Positions 31,213-39,962 of a stretch of DNA of 64,000 bases are shown here, piece by piece (the first letter of the stretch is position 1; each line of letters starts with the position of its first letter). The notes under the pieces are model-generated. The model saw nothing but the letters and a program-made list of their open reading frames with translations, was not told where the DNA came from and ran no database searches. The stretch is from assembly GCF_900101755.1 (NCBI RefSeq), contig NZ_FNAE01000003.1, positions 214,715 to 278,714 on the forward strand, in the 5' to 3' direction. This DNA comes from Ectopseudomonas alcaliphila (lineage in GTDB: Bacteria; Pseudomonadota; Gammaproteobacteria; Pseudomonadales; Pseudomonadaceae). A program made the translations under genes and the position numbers.

Positions 31213-32076
31213 ATGATCAAGAAATGCCTGTTCCCCGCTGCCGGTTATGGCACCCGTTTTCTTCCTGCTACCAAGGCGATGCCCAAGGAAATGCTGCCGG
31301 TGGTCGACACCCCGTTGATCCAGTACGGCGTCGAAGAAGCACTCCAGGCCGGGCTCAATGAAATTGCCATTGTCACCGGTCGCGGCAAGCGCTCGCTGGA
31401 GGATCATTTCGACATCAGCTACGAGCTGGAGAACGAAATTTCCAACACCGGCAAGGAGAAATCCCTGAGTGGTGTGCGTCATCTGATCGATCAGTGCACC
31501 TTCTCCTACACCCGCCAGGTGGAGATGAAGGGGCTTGGCCACGCCATCCTCACCGGCCGTTCCCTGATCGGTGACGAGGCCTTTGCCGTGGTGCTGGCCG
31601 ACGACCTGTGCCTGAACCTCGACGGTGACGGCGTGCTGACCCAGATGGTCAAGCTCTACGAACAATTCCGCTGCTCCATCGTCGCCATCCAGGAAGTGCC
31701 GATGGAGGAGGTTTCGCGCTACGGCGTGATTGCCGGTGAAGCACTGCGCGACGATATCTTCCGCATCGACAGCATGGTGGAGAAGCCCAACCCGGAGGAC
31801 GCGCCATCGAACCTGGCGATCATCGGCCGCTACATTCTCACGCCCGACATCTTCTCGCTGATCGAGCAGACCGAGCCGGGCAAGAGCGGCGAAATCCAGA
31901 TCACCGACGCGCTGATGAAGCAGGCCCAGCAGGGCTGCGTGCTGGCCTACAAGTTCAAGGGCCGCCGCTTCGACTGTGGCTCGGCTGAAGGCTATGTGCA
32001 GGCCACCAACTTCTGCTTCGAGAATCGCCACAAGACCCATCCGGTGACAGCGAGCCCGCGCCTGCAGGCCGTCTGA
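31213..32076 (+). CDS. galU2: UTP-glucose-1-phosphate uridylyltransferase (copy 2)
   Basis: The 287-residue protein is a close paralogue of the galU at 27180: same start through KAMPKEMLPVV, same VVLADDLCLN and VEKPNPEDAPSNLAI, with differences such as SNTGKEKSLSGVRHL and an extra C-terminal tail (THPVTASPRLQAV). All motifs for activity are retained. It lies 25 bp before a stress-type SDR gene and is separated from ugd, suggesting a different regulation, perhaps to supply UDP-glucose under stress. Confidence 0.92.
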   Translation: MIKKCLFPAAGYGTRFLPATKAMPKEMLPVVDTPLIQYGVEEALQAGLNEIAIVTGRGKRSLEDHFDISYELENEISNTGKEKSLSGVRHLIDQCTFSYTRQVEMKGLGHAILTGRSLIGDEAFAVVLADDLCLNLDGDGVLTQMVKLYEQFRCSIVAIQEVPMEEVSRYGVIAGEALRDDIFRIDSMVEKPNPEDAPSNLAIIGRYILTPDIFSLIEQTEPGKSGEIQITDALMKQAQQGCVLAYKFKGRRFDCGSAEGYVQATNFCFENRHKTHPVTASPRLQAV

Positions 32077-32101
32077 GCGCTAGCGAAAGGAGGAGTGAAG
32101 G

Positions 32102-32956
32102 ATGAACGACAAGACCCTGCCGCCTCAGCACCAGCAGCGGCAACCCGGCGTCGAACACGCCATGCACCCTGAGCCGGTCTACCTCGACGATGATTACCGC
32201 GCTGCCGGCAAACTGACCGGCAAGGTGGCGATCATCACCGGTGGCGACAGCGGCATCGGCCGCGCCGTGGCCGTGCACTACGCCCTGGAAGGGGCCAAGG
32301 TCGCCTTGGTTTACCTGAACGAGGATGAAGACGCGCAGAAGACCCTCGACGAGGTGAAGCGCCACGGCGGCGAAGCCATCGCCCTGGCGGGTGACGTCGG
32401 TGACGGCAGCTTCTGTCAGTGCGTGGTCGACGCCGTGATCGCCAAGTGGGGACGCCTCGACATCCTCATCAACAATGCCGGCGAACAGCATCCCGAGCAC
32501 AACCTCGAGTCACTCGACGAGGCGCAGTGGGAGCAGACCTTCCGCACCAATATTTTCGCCATGTTCCATCTGACCAAGGTCGCGCTGGAGCATCTGCAGC
32601 CGGGGGCGAGCATCATCAACACCAGCTCGGTGACGGCCTACAAGGGCAACCCCATGTTGCTCGACTATTCCTCGACCAAGGGCGCGATCACCTCGTTCAC
32701 CCGCTCGCTGTCGATCAACCTGGCGCCGCGTGGCATTCGCGTCAATGGCGTCGCACCTGGGCCGATCTGGACGCCACTGATACCGTCCACCTTCAGCGCC
32801 GAAAAAGTCTCCGAGTTCGGTGCCGATACACCGCTGGGGCGCCCGGGCCAGCCTTCTGAAGTCGCACCGGCATTCGTCTATCTGGCCAGTAGCGATGCGT
32901 CTTACGTCACCGGGCAGATGCTTCATGTCAACGGCGGAAGTGTGGTCAACGGCTGA
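32102..32956 (+). CDS. SDR family oxidoreductase, stress-type (YdaD/YhdF-like)
   Basis: The 284-residue protein has an N-terminal extension of about 40 residues (MHPEPVYLDDDYRAAGKLTG) then VAIITGGDSGIGRAVAVHYA (NADP site), NNAGEQHP, catalytic Ser in INTSSVTAYKG and YSSTK. The extension and TGGDSGIGR type mark the general-stress SDR group. The substrate is unknown. AAAGGAGG precedes ATG 32102. Confidence 0.88.
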   Translation: MNDKTLPPQHQQRQPGVEHAMHPEPVYLDDDYRAAGKLTGKVAIITGGDSGIGRAVAVHYALEGAKVALVYLNEDEDAQKTLDEVKRHGGEAIALAGDVGDGSFCQCVVDAVIAKWGRLDILINNAGEQHPEHNLESLDEAQWEQTFRTNIFAMFHLTKVALEHLQPGASIINTSSVTAYKGNPMLLDYSSTKGAITSFTRSLSINLAPRGIRVNGVAPGPIWTPLIPSTFSAEKVSEFGADTPLGRPGQPSEVAPAFVYLASSDASYVTGQMLHVNGGSVVNG

Positions 32957-33048
32957 TGAAAAAAAGCCTGAACGACTCGCGGCAGGGCCTGCCTCATTTT
33001 ATGTAGAGGCAATAACGCCTCGCGAGTAACTATCAGGAGGTACCAGCA

Positions 33049-33219
33049 ATGGCGACCAGCAAAAATCCGGGTAACTTCGCAAACGATCGTCAAAAAGCTT
33101 CGGAAGCCGGCCGCAAAGGTGGCCACAACAGCGGGGGCAACTTCGCCAATGACCGTCAGAGAGCTGCTGAAGCCGGGCGCAAGGGCGGTCAGAAAAGCCA
33201 AAGCGGTCGCGAGTCGTGA
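33049..33219 (+). CDS. KGG-motif stress protein
   Basis: A 56-residue hydrophilic protein of two repeats, each of the type GNFANDRQKASEAGRKGG, like YciG/GsiB/Con-10. Such proteins accumulate in desiccation and stationary phase (PA2146 is the recalled P. aeruginosa relative). AGGAGG precedes ATG 33049. Confidence 0.9.
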   Translation: MATSKNPGNFANDRQKASEAGRKGGHNSGGNFANDRQRAAEAGRKGGQKSQSGRES

Positions 33220-33224
33220 TCGTC

Positions 33225-33262
33225 ATGCCAGGGCCCGCTTTTAGCGGGTCCTGGCATTTTTG
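33225..33262 (+). terminator. Terminator behind the KGG gene
   Basis: ATGCCAGGGCCCGCT and AGCGGGTCCTGGCAT form a long stem with a 2-3 nt loop, followed by TTTT. Confidence 0.88.
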
Positions 33263-33286
33263 CCGAGACCTGAGGAGAGCAACACG

Positions 33287-33757
33287 ATGAATGCCATCGA
33301 ACTGCTGAAAAAGGATCACGAAACGGTTAAAGACCTGCTGAGCAAGCTTCAGGACACCACCGAGCGCGCCGTGCAGACGCGCAAGAAGCTGCTGCTCAAG
33401 ATCGAGCAGGAATTGAAAATCCATACCGAACTCGAAGAGCAGATTTTCTATCCGGCTTTCAGGCGTGCCGGCAGCAAGGAGGACGCTGTGCTCGCCATCG
33501 AAGCCAAGGAAGAACATCGTGTTGTAGAGGCGCTGGTATTGCCCGACATCAAGGGCACTTCGCCATCCGCCCTTGAGTTCGCCGGCCGGGTCAAGGTGCT
33601 CAAGGAGCTGCTGGAGCACCATATCGAGGAAGAGGAACGCGACATGTTTCCCCAGGCCAGCAAGCTGCTGAGCAAACGTCAGCTGCAGGAGCTGGGCGAG
33701 TCGATGGAAGTGCTGCGCAAGTCGCTGAAGAGCGATACTCAAGCCAAGGCGGCCTGA
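33287..33757 (+). CDS. Hemerythrin domain protein
   Basis: The 156-residue protein has the hemerythrin ligands in order: H in LLKKDHETVKDLL, H-x3-E in IHTELEEQIFYPAF, H in KEEHRVVEAL, and HHIEEEERDMFP. It binds a di-iron site and may sense or handle oxygen or peroxide. TGAGGAG precedes ATG 33287. Confidence 0.88.
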   Translation: MNAIELLKKDHETVKDLLSKLQDTTERAVQTRKKLLLKIEQELKIHTELEEQIFYPAFRRAGSKEDAVLAIEAKEEHRVVEALVLPDIKGTSPSALEFAGRVKVLKELLEHHIEEEERDMFPQASKLLSKRQLQELGESMEVLRKSLKSDTQAKAA

Positions 33758-33797
33758 GCATCACCGGGCCGGTGCTTGCGCAAGGCAGGCACCGGTC

Positions 33798-33896
33798 CAG
33801 CAGGCCGTTGAAGAACGTAGGCGACGACTGCATGGATGCAGGAGGTAGAGCGACGCAGGAAGCCAAAGCCGAGGCAGTTTTTCAACGGCCTGCTAG
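33798..33896. repeat. Long inverted repeat unit between convergent genes
   Basis: The ends AGCAGGCCGTTGAA and TTCAACGGCCTGCT are complementary and enclose about 70 bp including GTAGAGCGACGCAGG. It looks like a dispersed intergenic repeat of this Pseudomonas group; it may also terminate both convergent genes. Confidence 0.6.
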
Positions 33897-34861
33897 CGCT
33901 GGCGCAGATTGGGCTGATAGCTCAGGCGCAACGCCACGCAGGCGATGCGTTCGGCCTCCGCGTATTCGGGCTTCTGCAACTCCTCGCCGAACACGTCCGG
34001 ATCGATTTCCTGATAATCCCATTCCCAGCCGGTGTCGCGCAGCGACAGGCGAATGGCGTTAAGGAAAGCATCTTCACCCTCGACGATCGCCACCCCGGTA
34101 TAGAGCAGCAGCGTGCCGCCAGGCGCGAGTCTTTCCATTGCCGTATCGAAAATCGCCAGGGACAGCCCGGCGCCATGCTTGCCACCGCCGTGGCGATAGG
34201 TTCGCTGCTGCGCATCAAGCATATAGGGCGGGTTGGCGATGATCAGATCGAACTGCCCGTCCACATCCCGCAGCAGGTCGCTGCTCTGCACGCGCAGGTT
34301 GTAGATGCCCGCCAGGCGTGCATTCACCGCGGTCAGGGCCAGGGCTCTGGGGTTGATATCCAGCGCCATGACTTCTGCCCCCGGACGCATCTGCGCCGCG
34401 GTGATGGCACCAGGCCCGGCGCCGCAGCCGATATCGGCGATGCGTCGCAGCGGCTGGTTGGCGTGCGCCAGGTAGTCGCGCAGCAGGCGAGTGAAACGGT
34501 AGGTATCGGGGCCGAAGAACACCGCATCGCTTTGCTCCGTTGGAAAGCGCGAGTGCACGTAGAGCCCATCGCTCAGGGTGGACCAGCGTACCTGGCTGAT
34601 CCACCCTTGCGCGTGAGGCTGCAACACCTCGGCCTCACGCATGATCTCGAGAATTTCCTCATCCAGCGTGCCGTCAGCGAACGGCCGGCTCCAACCGAAT
34701 ACATCGCGCAGGTCCTTGGCCAGAGCATTGCCCGGACGCTGGTTGACACGTTGATGGGTGAGCGGTGTCGGGGTGACGAAGCGATAGCCGCGTGCACGTA
34801 AAAGCTTGCCCAGGCGCAACAGGGCGAGAGTCGGTGGGGAGTTGAAGGCTGGTTCGAGCAT
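33893..34861 (-). CDS. Class I SAM-dependent methyltransferase with NPPY motif
   Basis: The 322-residue protein has SAM motif I ADIGCGAGPGAITAA (about residues 143-157), acidic VMALDINPRAL, and IIANPPYM. The NPPY box places it with N-methyltransferases acting on glutamine or nucleic-acid amino groups (HemK/RsmC/Eco57I type). The N-terminal 130 residues are a separate helical domain. The substrate is unknown. It is followed upstream by the haem-oxygenase-like gene on the same strand with a 24-bp gap. Confidence 0.85.
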   Translation of the reverse strand: MLEPAFNSPPTLALLRLGKLLRARGYRFVTPTPLTHQRVNQRPGNALAKDLRDVFGWSRPFADGTLDEEILEIMREAEVLQPHAQGWISQVRWSTLSDGLYVHSRFPTEQSDAVFFGPDTYRFTRLLRDYLAHANQPLRRIADIGCGAGPGAITAAQMRPGAEVMALDINPRALALTAVNARLAGIYNLRVQSSDLLRDVDGQFDLIIANPPYMLDAQQRTYRHGGGKHGAGLSLAIFDTAMERLAPGGTLLLYTGVAIVEGEDAFLNAIRLSLRDTGWEWDYQEIDPDVFGEELQKPEYAEAERIACVALRLSYQPNLRQR

Positions 34862-34885
34862 GAGCGGGTTCCCGGGGCAGGGCGG

Positions 34886-36277
34886 CTACTGGATCAGTGC
34901 CGCGAAGGTGCGGGTGGCTGCCAGGCCGGCGCTGGACCAATGCTGCGCTGGCGCCTGCAGGCCGATCAGGCGAGATTCGCGACGATAGGCGTCCATGCCT
35001 TGCAACTCCTGGATCAGTTCGCGGCGCTCGCGGTCCAGCTCGCCATGCTGCGAACTGCCCGCCAGCGACAGTGCAGCCTGAGGCTTGCGCCGTGGGCGGA
35101 AGGGTTTTGTCTGCGTCTCCGGCTGCCAGCTACCAGCGATCCAGTCATGCAGCAACTGGCTCTCATAGGGGCTGAAGACGCCAAACATGGCGGCTCCCGG
35201 CCCCTGCACCAGACGCCAGAAACGGCTGCTGGCCGGGTCCGTGTCGCGCCGTATCCAGCCGTTGTTCTGCAGCGCTTCGAGAAAGCCCGCCACACTGCCG
35301 GAGCTGCCCAGCCATTGATTGACCGTGCGCCCTTCGATGCGGCAGTAGTCGGAATGCACCTGGCTGGCGACCTTGCGCTTGCGCTCGAACATCTGCAGCA
35401 CCTGCTGGTGCAAGTCGAAGCTGTCGATCACGCTGGTAGAACCCACGCCCAAGTCATTGAGCAGGTAGCCGCGCATCACCCGCTGGTAGAACGCCTGTGC
35501 GTCGCCCACGCGCGGCAGGTTGGTCAGCACGCTCTGTACGGCCTTGGCGGCGTGACCGCTGGAGCCGTTATCGATAGTCACGTGGAGCTGGAAGTAGTAG
35601 GGATCGATTTCCAGCTCGTTCAACTCGAAGGCGCTGATCAGCAAGTGCAGCGGCAACTGTTCATAACCGAGGTTGTAGCCGATCACTTCGGGCAGAAACT
35701 CGTCGGCCAGCAGGCCAAGCGCCAGTTGGATAGCGCCCTGACGATACAGGGCATCATCCAGGTCGAAGACGTCCTCACAACCCTGGCTGGCCAACAGACG
35801 CTGATAGAGCAACACGTGATTCTGCGCAGCGACGCCATCGCCAAGCTCTTCCAGATAAGTGCGCACCAGCGGGAATACGCGATAGTCGCGCCAGTGGGGC
35901 AGGACGCCGTAGAGCCAGGCACCGTCGACCAGCTTCGTTGGGGCGACGCTACGCAGAAAATGCAGGGCGTCGGCCTTGCGCGGGAAATAGCGACGCCCCT
36001 CACCGGCACGGCGCCCGGCCAGATAGCCGGCGTAGTCCGCTGTCACGCGCTGGTGCTGCAGTTGCGACCAGACCGCCAGCTCATAAGGGCTTTGCGGCAG
36101 CTCGCAGGGTAGTTCTGCCACCTCTTGCAAGCATTCGAGCAGAAACTCGCGCGCCTGCGGATGGCCGGGCTCTGGCTCGTCCAGCAACTGCTGATAAAGG
36201 CTTTGCAAAGGACCGCGCGCGGGAGCGAGCGAGATGTGCTGGACGCCGGGACTGTCGATGAAACTGGCAATCGACAT
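34886..36277 (-). CDS. Iron-containing redox enzyme, haem-oxygenase-like (HDO) fold
   Basis: A 463-residue protein. The middle part LGYEQLPLHLLISAFELNEL followed by DPYYFQLHVTIDNGSSGHAA has the Glu/His pattern of di-iron HDO proteins. An N-terminal helical domain and a C-terminal basic tail complete it. These enzymes perform oxidative chemistry on varied substrates; this member is uncharacterised. Length is near the usual 450-470 of this stress-island family. Confidence 0.78.
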   Translation of the reverse strand: MSIASFIDSPGVQHISLAPARGPLQSLYQQLLDEPEPGHPQAREFLLECLQEVAELPCELPQSPYELAVWSQLQHQRVTADYAGYLAGRRAGEGRRYFPRKADALHFLRSVAPTKLVDGAWLYGVLPHWRDYRVFPLVRTYLEELGDGVAAQNHVLLYQRLLASQGCEDVFDLDDALYRQGAIQLALGLLADEFLPEVIGYNLGYEQLPLHLLISAFELNELEIDPYYFQLHVTIDNGSSGHAAKAVQSVLTNLPRVGDAQAFYQRVMRGYLLNDLGVGSTSVIDSFDLHQQVLQMFERKRKVASQVHSDYCRIEGRTVNQWLGSSGSVAGFLEALQNNGWIRRDTDPASSRFWRLVQGPGAAMFGVFSPYESQLLHDWIAGSWQPETQTKPFRPRRKPQAALSLAGSSQHGELDRERRELIQELQGMDAYRRESRLIGLQAPAQHWSSAGLAATRTFAALIQ

Positions 36278-36394
36278 GGGTCAAATCTCCTGAATAGGGC
36301 CATGTGTCAGAGGGCCGTGTGTTGCATATGAGAGGCTTGCCCGAATAAAGATTCCCCCTGAATTTTCGCCGGCGAGCAGGTGATCAAAGAGGTT

Positions 36395-36422
36395 GAACTC
36401 ACGCCTCCCCGAGGCTCTCAAC
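36395..36422 (+). promoter_or_regulatory. Possible AlgU-type promoter of the ybdK gene
   Basis: GAACTC-N17-TCAAC ends 28 bp before the ATG at 36450. Similar GAAC elements with 17-bp spacing precede other stress genes here. Confidence 0.4.
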
Positions 36423-36449
36423 TGCAGGAACCACGGGAGCAGGCGAGTC

Positions 36450-37586
36450 ATGCTAGCGAGCACGTTCGGCATCGAAGAGGAGTACTTTCTTACCGACCTG
36501 GCAAGCCGCTGCGTCGCGCAGCACGGGGTCGAGGCCTTCGCCATATCCATTCGCCGCGCCCTTGGTCAGCGGGTGGCGCGAGAGATGTTCGCCGCGCAGT
36601 TCGAAGTGGTCACGCCAGTGCTGAACAGCCTCGATGAGGCGCGCGACTTTCTCGGCCACGCGCGTACTACCATGGCCAGACAGGCCAGTGAATTCGGCTG
36701 TGGAATCCTCGCTGCCGGTACGCATCCGCTGGGGCATTGGCGCCGTGTGCAAGCCACCAACATGGCGCGCTACCGAGCGATCTTCGACGACTATCGAATC
36801 GTCGCCAGCCGCAGCGTGTTGGCCGGCCTGCATGTGCATGTCGGCGTGCCCGAGGGTGTCGACCGCATTCGTCTGATGAACCGGCTGACGCCCTGGCTGC
36901 CGTTGCTGCTCGGCCTGAGCGCGTCCTCGCCGTTCTGGGATGGTCGGCCCTGCGGTTTGATGAGCTATCGCCAGGCGGTCTGCGATGAGTGGCCGCGCAT
37001 GGGCATTCCCGATCACTTTCGCGATGACGCCGAGTACCAGCGCTACCTGAAGGTGATGACCGATACCGACTGCATCGGCTCGGCCGTCAATCTGTGGTGG
37101 AACATCCGCCCGTCATTGCGTTTCCCGACTCTGGAGCTGCGCATCGCCGATGCCTGCCCGCAGCTGGACGACGCCCTGTGCATCGCCGGGCTGTTCCGCG
37201 CCATGCTCGGCCATGCACTGAATGCGCCTCACCATGATTGGTTCGATGATCCGCTGACCCGCATCCTCACCCTGGAAAACCGCTGGCGCGCCAAGCGCCG
37301 CGGCCTGCGCGGGCTGTTCATCGAACCGCGCAGCCAGAGCACCTTGCCATTCGCCGCCTGGCTGGACGAAGTGCTGGCCTGCATCGGCTCGGAGATCCCG
37401 CCAGGCGAGCGCTGGATCATGCCCCACGCGCGCAAGCTGGCCCGGGTCGGCGGCAGCGCCGAGCTACAGCTCGCCACCTACCGCCGTGCTCGCAGCGGCG
37501 GCGCCGACCATCGTGCGGCCCTGTTCGGGGTGGTCGACTCGCTGATGCAGCAGACGGCGCAGATGGACCTTCGGCAAATAGCCTGA
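36450..37586 (+). CDS. YbdK-type carboxylate-amine ligase (glutamate-cysteine ligase-like)
   Basis: The 378-residue protein has the GCS2 signature at the start: LASTFGIEEEYFLTD, then AAGTHPLGHWR, GLHVHVGVP and LELRIADACPQ. E. coli YbdK has weak gamma-glutamylcysteine synthetase activity in vitro; the true substrate is unknown. ATG 36450 starts the conserved domain. Divergent from the HDO gene. Confidence 0.88.
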   Translation: MLASTFGIEEEYFLTDLASRCVAQHGVEAFAISIRRALGQRVAREMFAAQFEVVTPVLNSLDEARDFLGHARTTMARQASEFGCGILAAGTHPLGHWRRVQATNMARYRAIFDDYRIVASRSVLAGLHVHVGVPEGVDRIRLMNRLTPWLPLLLGLSASSPFWDGRPCGLMSYRQAVCDEWPRMGIPDHFRDDAEYQRYLKVMTDTDCIGSAVNLWWNIRPSLRFPTLELRIADACPQLDDALCIAGLFRAMLGHALNAPHHDWFDDPLTRILTLENRWRAKRRGLRGLFIEPRSQSTLPFAAWLDEVLACIGSEIPPGERWIMPHARKLARVGGSAELQLATYRRARSGGADHRAALFGVVDSLMQQTAQMDLRQIA

Positions 37587-37613
37587 ACCTTTACCGGGCA
37601 CATGCCTTTCTAA
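37585..37613 (+). promoter_or_regulatory. Possible AlgU-type promoter of the DUF2892-like gene
   Basis: GAACCT and TCTAA are separated by 18 bp, one more than in the other candidates; 55 bp before ATG 37668. Confidence 0.3.
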
Positions 37614-37667
37614 AACCTCACGGGAGCCGCAATGGGCTCTGTTATCCAATGTTCAGGAGGAAACACC

Positions 37668-38012
37668 ATGTCACTGACCCATAACGTCCATCGTCTGGAA
37701 CGTGCCGTATCGCTCGCCACTGGTGCCACCGCCATCGTCGCCGGCGTGTGCCAGGGCGGCTCGTCAGGTGTGTTCAAGGCCCTTGGTGGCGCCGCGCTGC
37801 TGCAGCGTGGGATCAGCGGACACTGCGTGATCAAGGGGATGATCAGCGACCCCAGGAGCGAACTCGAATGCCTGCGTCAATGCGTGGCCGATCTGCGTGC
37901 GGCGCTACCGAGGCTGCAGAAGGAGATGGATCGGATGAAAGGTCAGCAGGAGAAGCGGCTCGATCACGCCGTGGAGGAAACCTTTCCCGCCAGCGACCCC
38001 ATTTCGCCTTGA
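37668..38012 (+). CDS. Small DUF2892-like protein
   Basis: A 114-residue protein: two moderately hydrophobic segments (AVSLATGATAIVAGVCQGGS and VFKALGGAALLQRGISGHC) as in DUF2892 inner-membrane proteins, then a helical part and the end DHAVEETFPASDPISP, a motif shared by several Pseudomonas stress proteins. AGGAGG precedes ATG 37668. Function unknown. Confidence 0.75.
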   Translation: MSLTHNVHRLERAVSLATGATAIVAGVCQGGSSGVFKALGGAALLQRGISGHCVIKGMISDPRSELECLRQCVADLRAALPRLQKEMDRMKGQQEKRLDHAVEETFPASDPISP

Positions 38013-38080
38013 TCTGAACCTCCAGGCGATGGCGCGAGCGCGTCATCGCCGCGCATGAAGGTTATCCAGGGAGATATGCC

Positions 38081-38503
38081 ATGAAAGACAGCACACCCAT
38101 TTCCAGGCCAGCTGAAGCGGCCGAAGAGACGCTGGACTTCATCGATGATGAAGACAGCCTCGGCACCGGCGAACCCATATTGCAGCCGACTGCGCGCCCC
38201 TCGACCACGGCGCAGGATCAGCCCGGATTGACCGGCGCTGCGACGCTCGGTGAAAGCGAGCACGAGGACAATGTCAGCCTCGATGACCTGAGCCCGGATA
38301 CCCTGATCGATGACAGCGGCGCACGCTCACCGCTGGAGAGCGGCGCAAAAGGGGCGCTGGATGAAGAACTCAGCGTGGTCGACGAGACTCAGGTCGGTGG
38401 TGGCGCGGGTCTCGATGAAGCGGAGCTGGCGCGTTCCGCGCCGCTCGACGGCAAGCCTTGGAGCGATGAGGTCGTGCCCACCGATAAGAAGCGCAAGCCA
38501 TGA
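38081..38503 (+). CDS. Acidic protein annotated in Pseudomonas as HPr-related
   Basis: A 140-residue highly acidic, low-complexity protein with no cysteine and no hydrophobic core segment, likely disordered. Pseudomonas annotations often call such proteins 'phosphotransferase system HPr-related', but the HPr active-site His motif is not present, so that name is not supported. Its stop overlaps the start of the metallothionein gene. Confidence 0.7.
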   Translation: MKDSTPISRPAEAAEETLDFIDDEDSLGTGEPILQPTARPSTTAQDQPGLTGAATLGESEHEDNVSLDDLSPDTLIDDSGARSPLESGAKGALDEELSVVDETQVGGGAGLDEAELARSAPLDGKPWSDEVVPTDKKRKP

Positions 38504-38700
38504 ACCCGCAGACCTGCGCGTGCCCGCATTGTGATTGTGCGGTGCAGTCCCGGGAGTGGTTACATGAAGTCGCGGGCGATGATCTGATTTACTGCTGCGA
38601 GGCCTGCATGCAGCGTCATCCCAAGGGGATGCTCCAGTGCCAGAGCGCCGGCTGCGATTGCGGCGAGCGCATGGAGCGTGAACGCGACCTGATGTCTTGA
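38500..38700 (+). CDS. bmtA: Bacterial metallothionein
   Basis: A 66-residue protein with nine or more Cys and His ligands: CACPHCDCAV at the start, YCCEACMQRHPKG in the middle and CQSAGCDCGE at the end. This is the SmtA/BmtA/PmtA layout for Zn/Cd binding (PA2140 type). ATG 38500 overlaps the previous stop by 4 nt. Confidence 0.93.
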   Translation: MNPQTCACPHCDCAVQSREWLHEVAGDDLIYCCEACMQRHPKGMLQCQSAGCDCGERMERERDLMS

Positions 38701-38704
38701 TAGA

Positions 38705-38774
38705 CGTCACTCCCGCGCAGGCGGGAGCCCAGCTCTCACGGTGTTTCGGGGTTCCCGCCTGTGCAGGAATGACG
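38705..38774. repeat. REP-like inverted repeat
   Basis: CGTCACTCCCGCGCAGGCGGGA and TCCCGCCTGTGCAGGAATGACG arms around a short spacer, the common CGTCATTCC palindrome of proteobacterial intergenic DNA. Confidence 0.7.
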
Positions 38775-38851
38775 AGCCTTTCAGGCTGTTCTGCTCACTC
38801 GCCGCCACGGGGCTGTGAAAATCGTCAGTTCCCCGAGGAAGCAGCGTCGCC

Positions 38852-39232
38852 TCAGGCACTGGCCTTGCGCAGCGCCTGCAGCAGCTCCTCCTTGCGCATG
38901 CGCGAGCGCCCGGCGATATCCCGCTTGCGCGCCAGATCCATCAGCTCGGTCTTGTTCATCGCTTCCAGGCGTTGACCGGGGCGGGGTGTGCCTTCACGGG
39001 TTGCGGCGGCGCGCCGTGCCGAGGATTTGCGTGCAGCCTCCTTGCTGGCTGCGCTGGTCTTCTGCCCGGAGCCGCCGGCCTTCTCGCCACCACCGGACTG
39101 CTTGTTGACCGTGGCCCAGGCGCGCGCTTCGGCCTCGTCCTGCGGCACACCGCGATCCTTGTAGCTGTCTTCAATGTGCTCGGCCTTGCGCTTCTGCTTG
39201 GCGGTGTACTTGTCTTTGCTGCCACGGGGCAT
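38852..39232 (-). CDS. Basic SAP/Rho-N-like domain protein
   Basis: A 126-residue basic protein: MPRGSKDKYTAKQKRKAEHI, a Lys/Ala/Ser-rich middle and a C-terminal SAP-like fold (MNKTELMDLARKRDIAGRSR followed by KEELLQALRKA). Often labelled plasmid stabilisation protein in databases, without proof. It is probably a nucleic-acid-binding stress protein. Confidence 0.75.
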   Translation of the reverse strand: MPRGSKDKYTAKQKRKAEHIEDSYKDRGVPQDEAEARAWATVNKQSGGGEKAGGSGQKTSAASKEAARKSSARRAAATREGTPRPGQRLEAMNKTELMDLARKRDIAGRSRMRKEELLQALRKASA

Positions 39233-39301
39233 GAGCGTTCTCCCGATTGGTTGTGAGGTCTAAAGGGAGTGAATGCACGCAGGGACATAGGTTCCCAGCT
39301 T

Positions 39302-39330
39302 CGGATGATCGGCGGCGACGATCATCCGAA
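39302..39330. repeat. Small perfect hairpin
   Basis: CGGATGATCG-GCGGCGA-CGATCATCCG upstream of the MgtC gene; no T-run. Could be a leader hairpin or repeat. Confidence 0.5.
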
Positions 39331-39384
39331 CCTCCAGGTGCCTACGTCGCTCAGAAGGAAAGCGTCCCAGGAGATCGAACGAAG

Positions 39385-39909
39385 ATGGACATACTCGAGC
39401 GAGTTCTCACCACTCTGGTGCAGGAGTTTTCCGACCTTGGCCAGGTCGAGCACATCACCCGTGCCACGCTGCGCCTGATTCTGGCCATGTTCCTCGGCGG
39501 GCTGCTTGGCTACGAGCGTGAGGTCATGGGCAAGGCCGCCGGCATGCGTACACATATGCTGGTGTGTCTCGGCGCGGCGATCTTCGTCATGGCGTTGGAG
39601 CAGGACGGCGCTGAGGCCGATGCCATGAGCCGGGTGATTCAGGGCATCGCCGCCGGCGTCGGTTTTCTTGGCGCCGGCACCATTCTCAAAGGCCAGAACA
39701 TCTCTGACGTGAAGGGGCTGACCACCGCCGCCGGCCTGTGGGCCTCGGCTGCCATCGGCGTGGCGGTCGGCCTTGGGCGCGAGGCCACTGCCGTGCTGTC
39801 GACGGTGATCGTGCTGGTGGTGTTGCACCTGATGCCGCTGCTGGTCGACCCAGGCACCAGAAACCGGCCGGATGATCAGACCGAGGATGAACCTGGCGAC
39901 AGGCAATAG
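39385..39909 (+). CDS. MgtC/SapB family membrane protein
   Basis: A 174-residue protein with five helices in the N-terminal domain: RLILAMFLGGLLGYEREVMG, AGMRTHMLVCLGAAIFVM, AGVGFLGAGTIL and GLTTAAGLWASAAIGVAVG, the complete MgtC signature. It lacks the C-terminal ACT-like domain of longer MgtC. MgtC acts in Mg limitation and virulence, modulating F-ATPase in Salmonella. AGGAG precedes ATG 39385. Confidence 0.9.
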   Translation: MDILERVLTTLVQEFSDLGQVEHITRATLRLILAMFLGGLLGYEREVMGKAAGMRTHMLVCLGAAIFVMALEQDGAEADAMSRVIQGIAAGVGFLGAGTILKGQNISDVKGLTTAAGLWASAAIGVAVGLGREATAVLSTVIVLVVLHLMPLLVDPGTRNRPDDQTEDEPGDRQ

Positions 39910-39934
39910 CCCGTAGGCCCGGCAAAAACTGCCT

Positions 39935-39962
39935 GAACTTTTCCCACCGCTTCCGTCTCGGA
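39935..39962 (+). promoter_or_regulatory. AlgU-type promoter of the glgE operon
   Basis: GAACTT-N17-TCGGA, the best sigma-22/sigma-E type match in this window, 93 bp before glgE. Confidence 0.6.

Noticed and set aside
27180..32076. The two galU genes as an assembly or tandem duplication artefact
   Set aside because: The copies differ at many codons and in C-terminal length and have different neighbours, so they are true paralogues.
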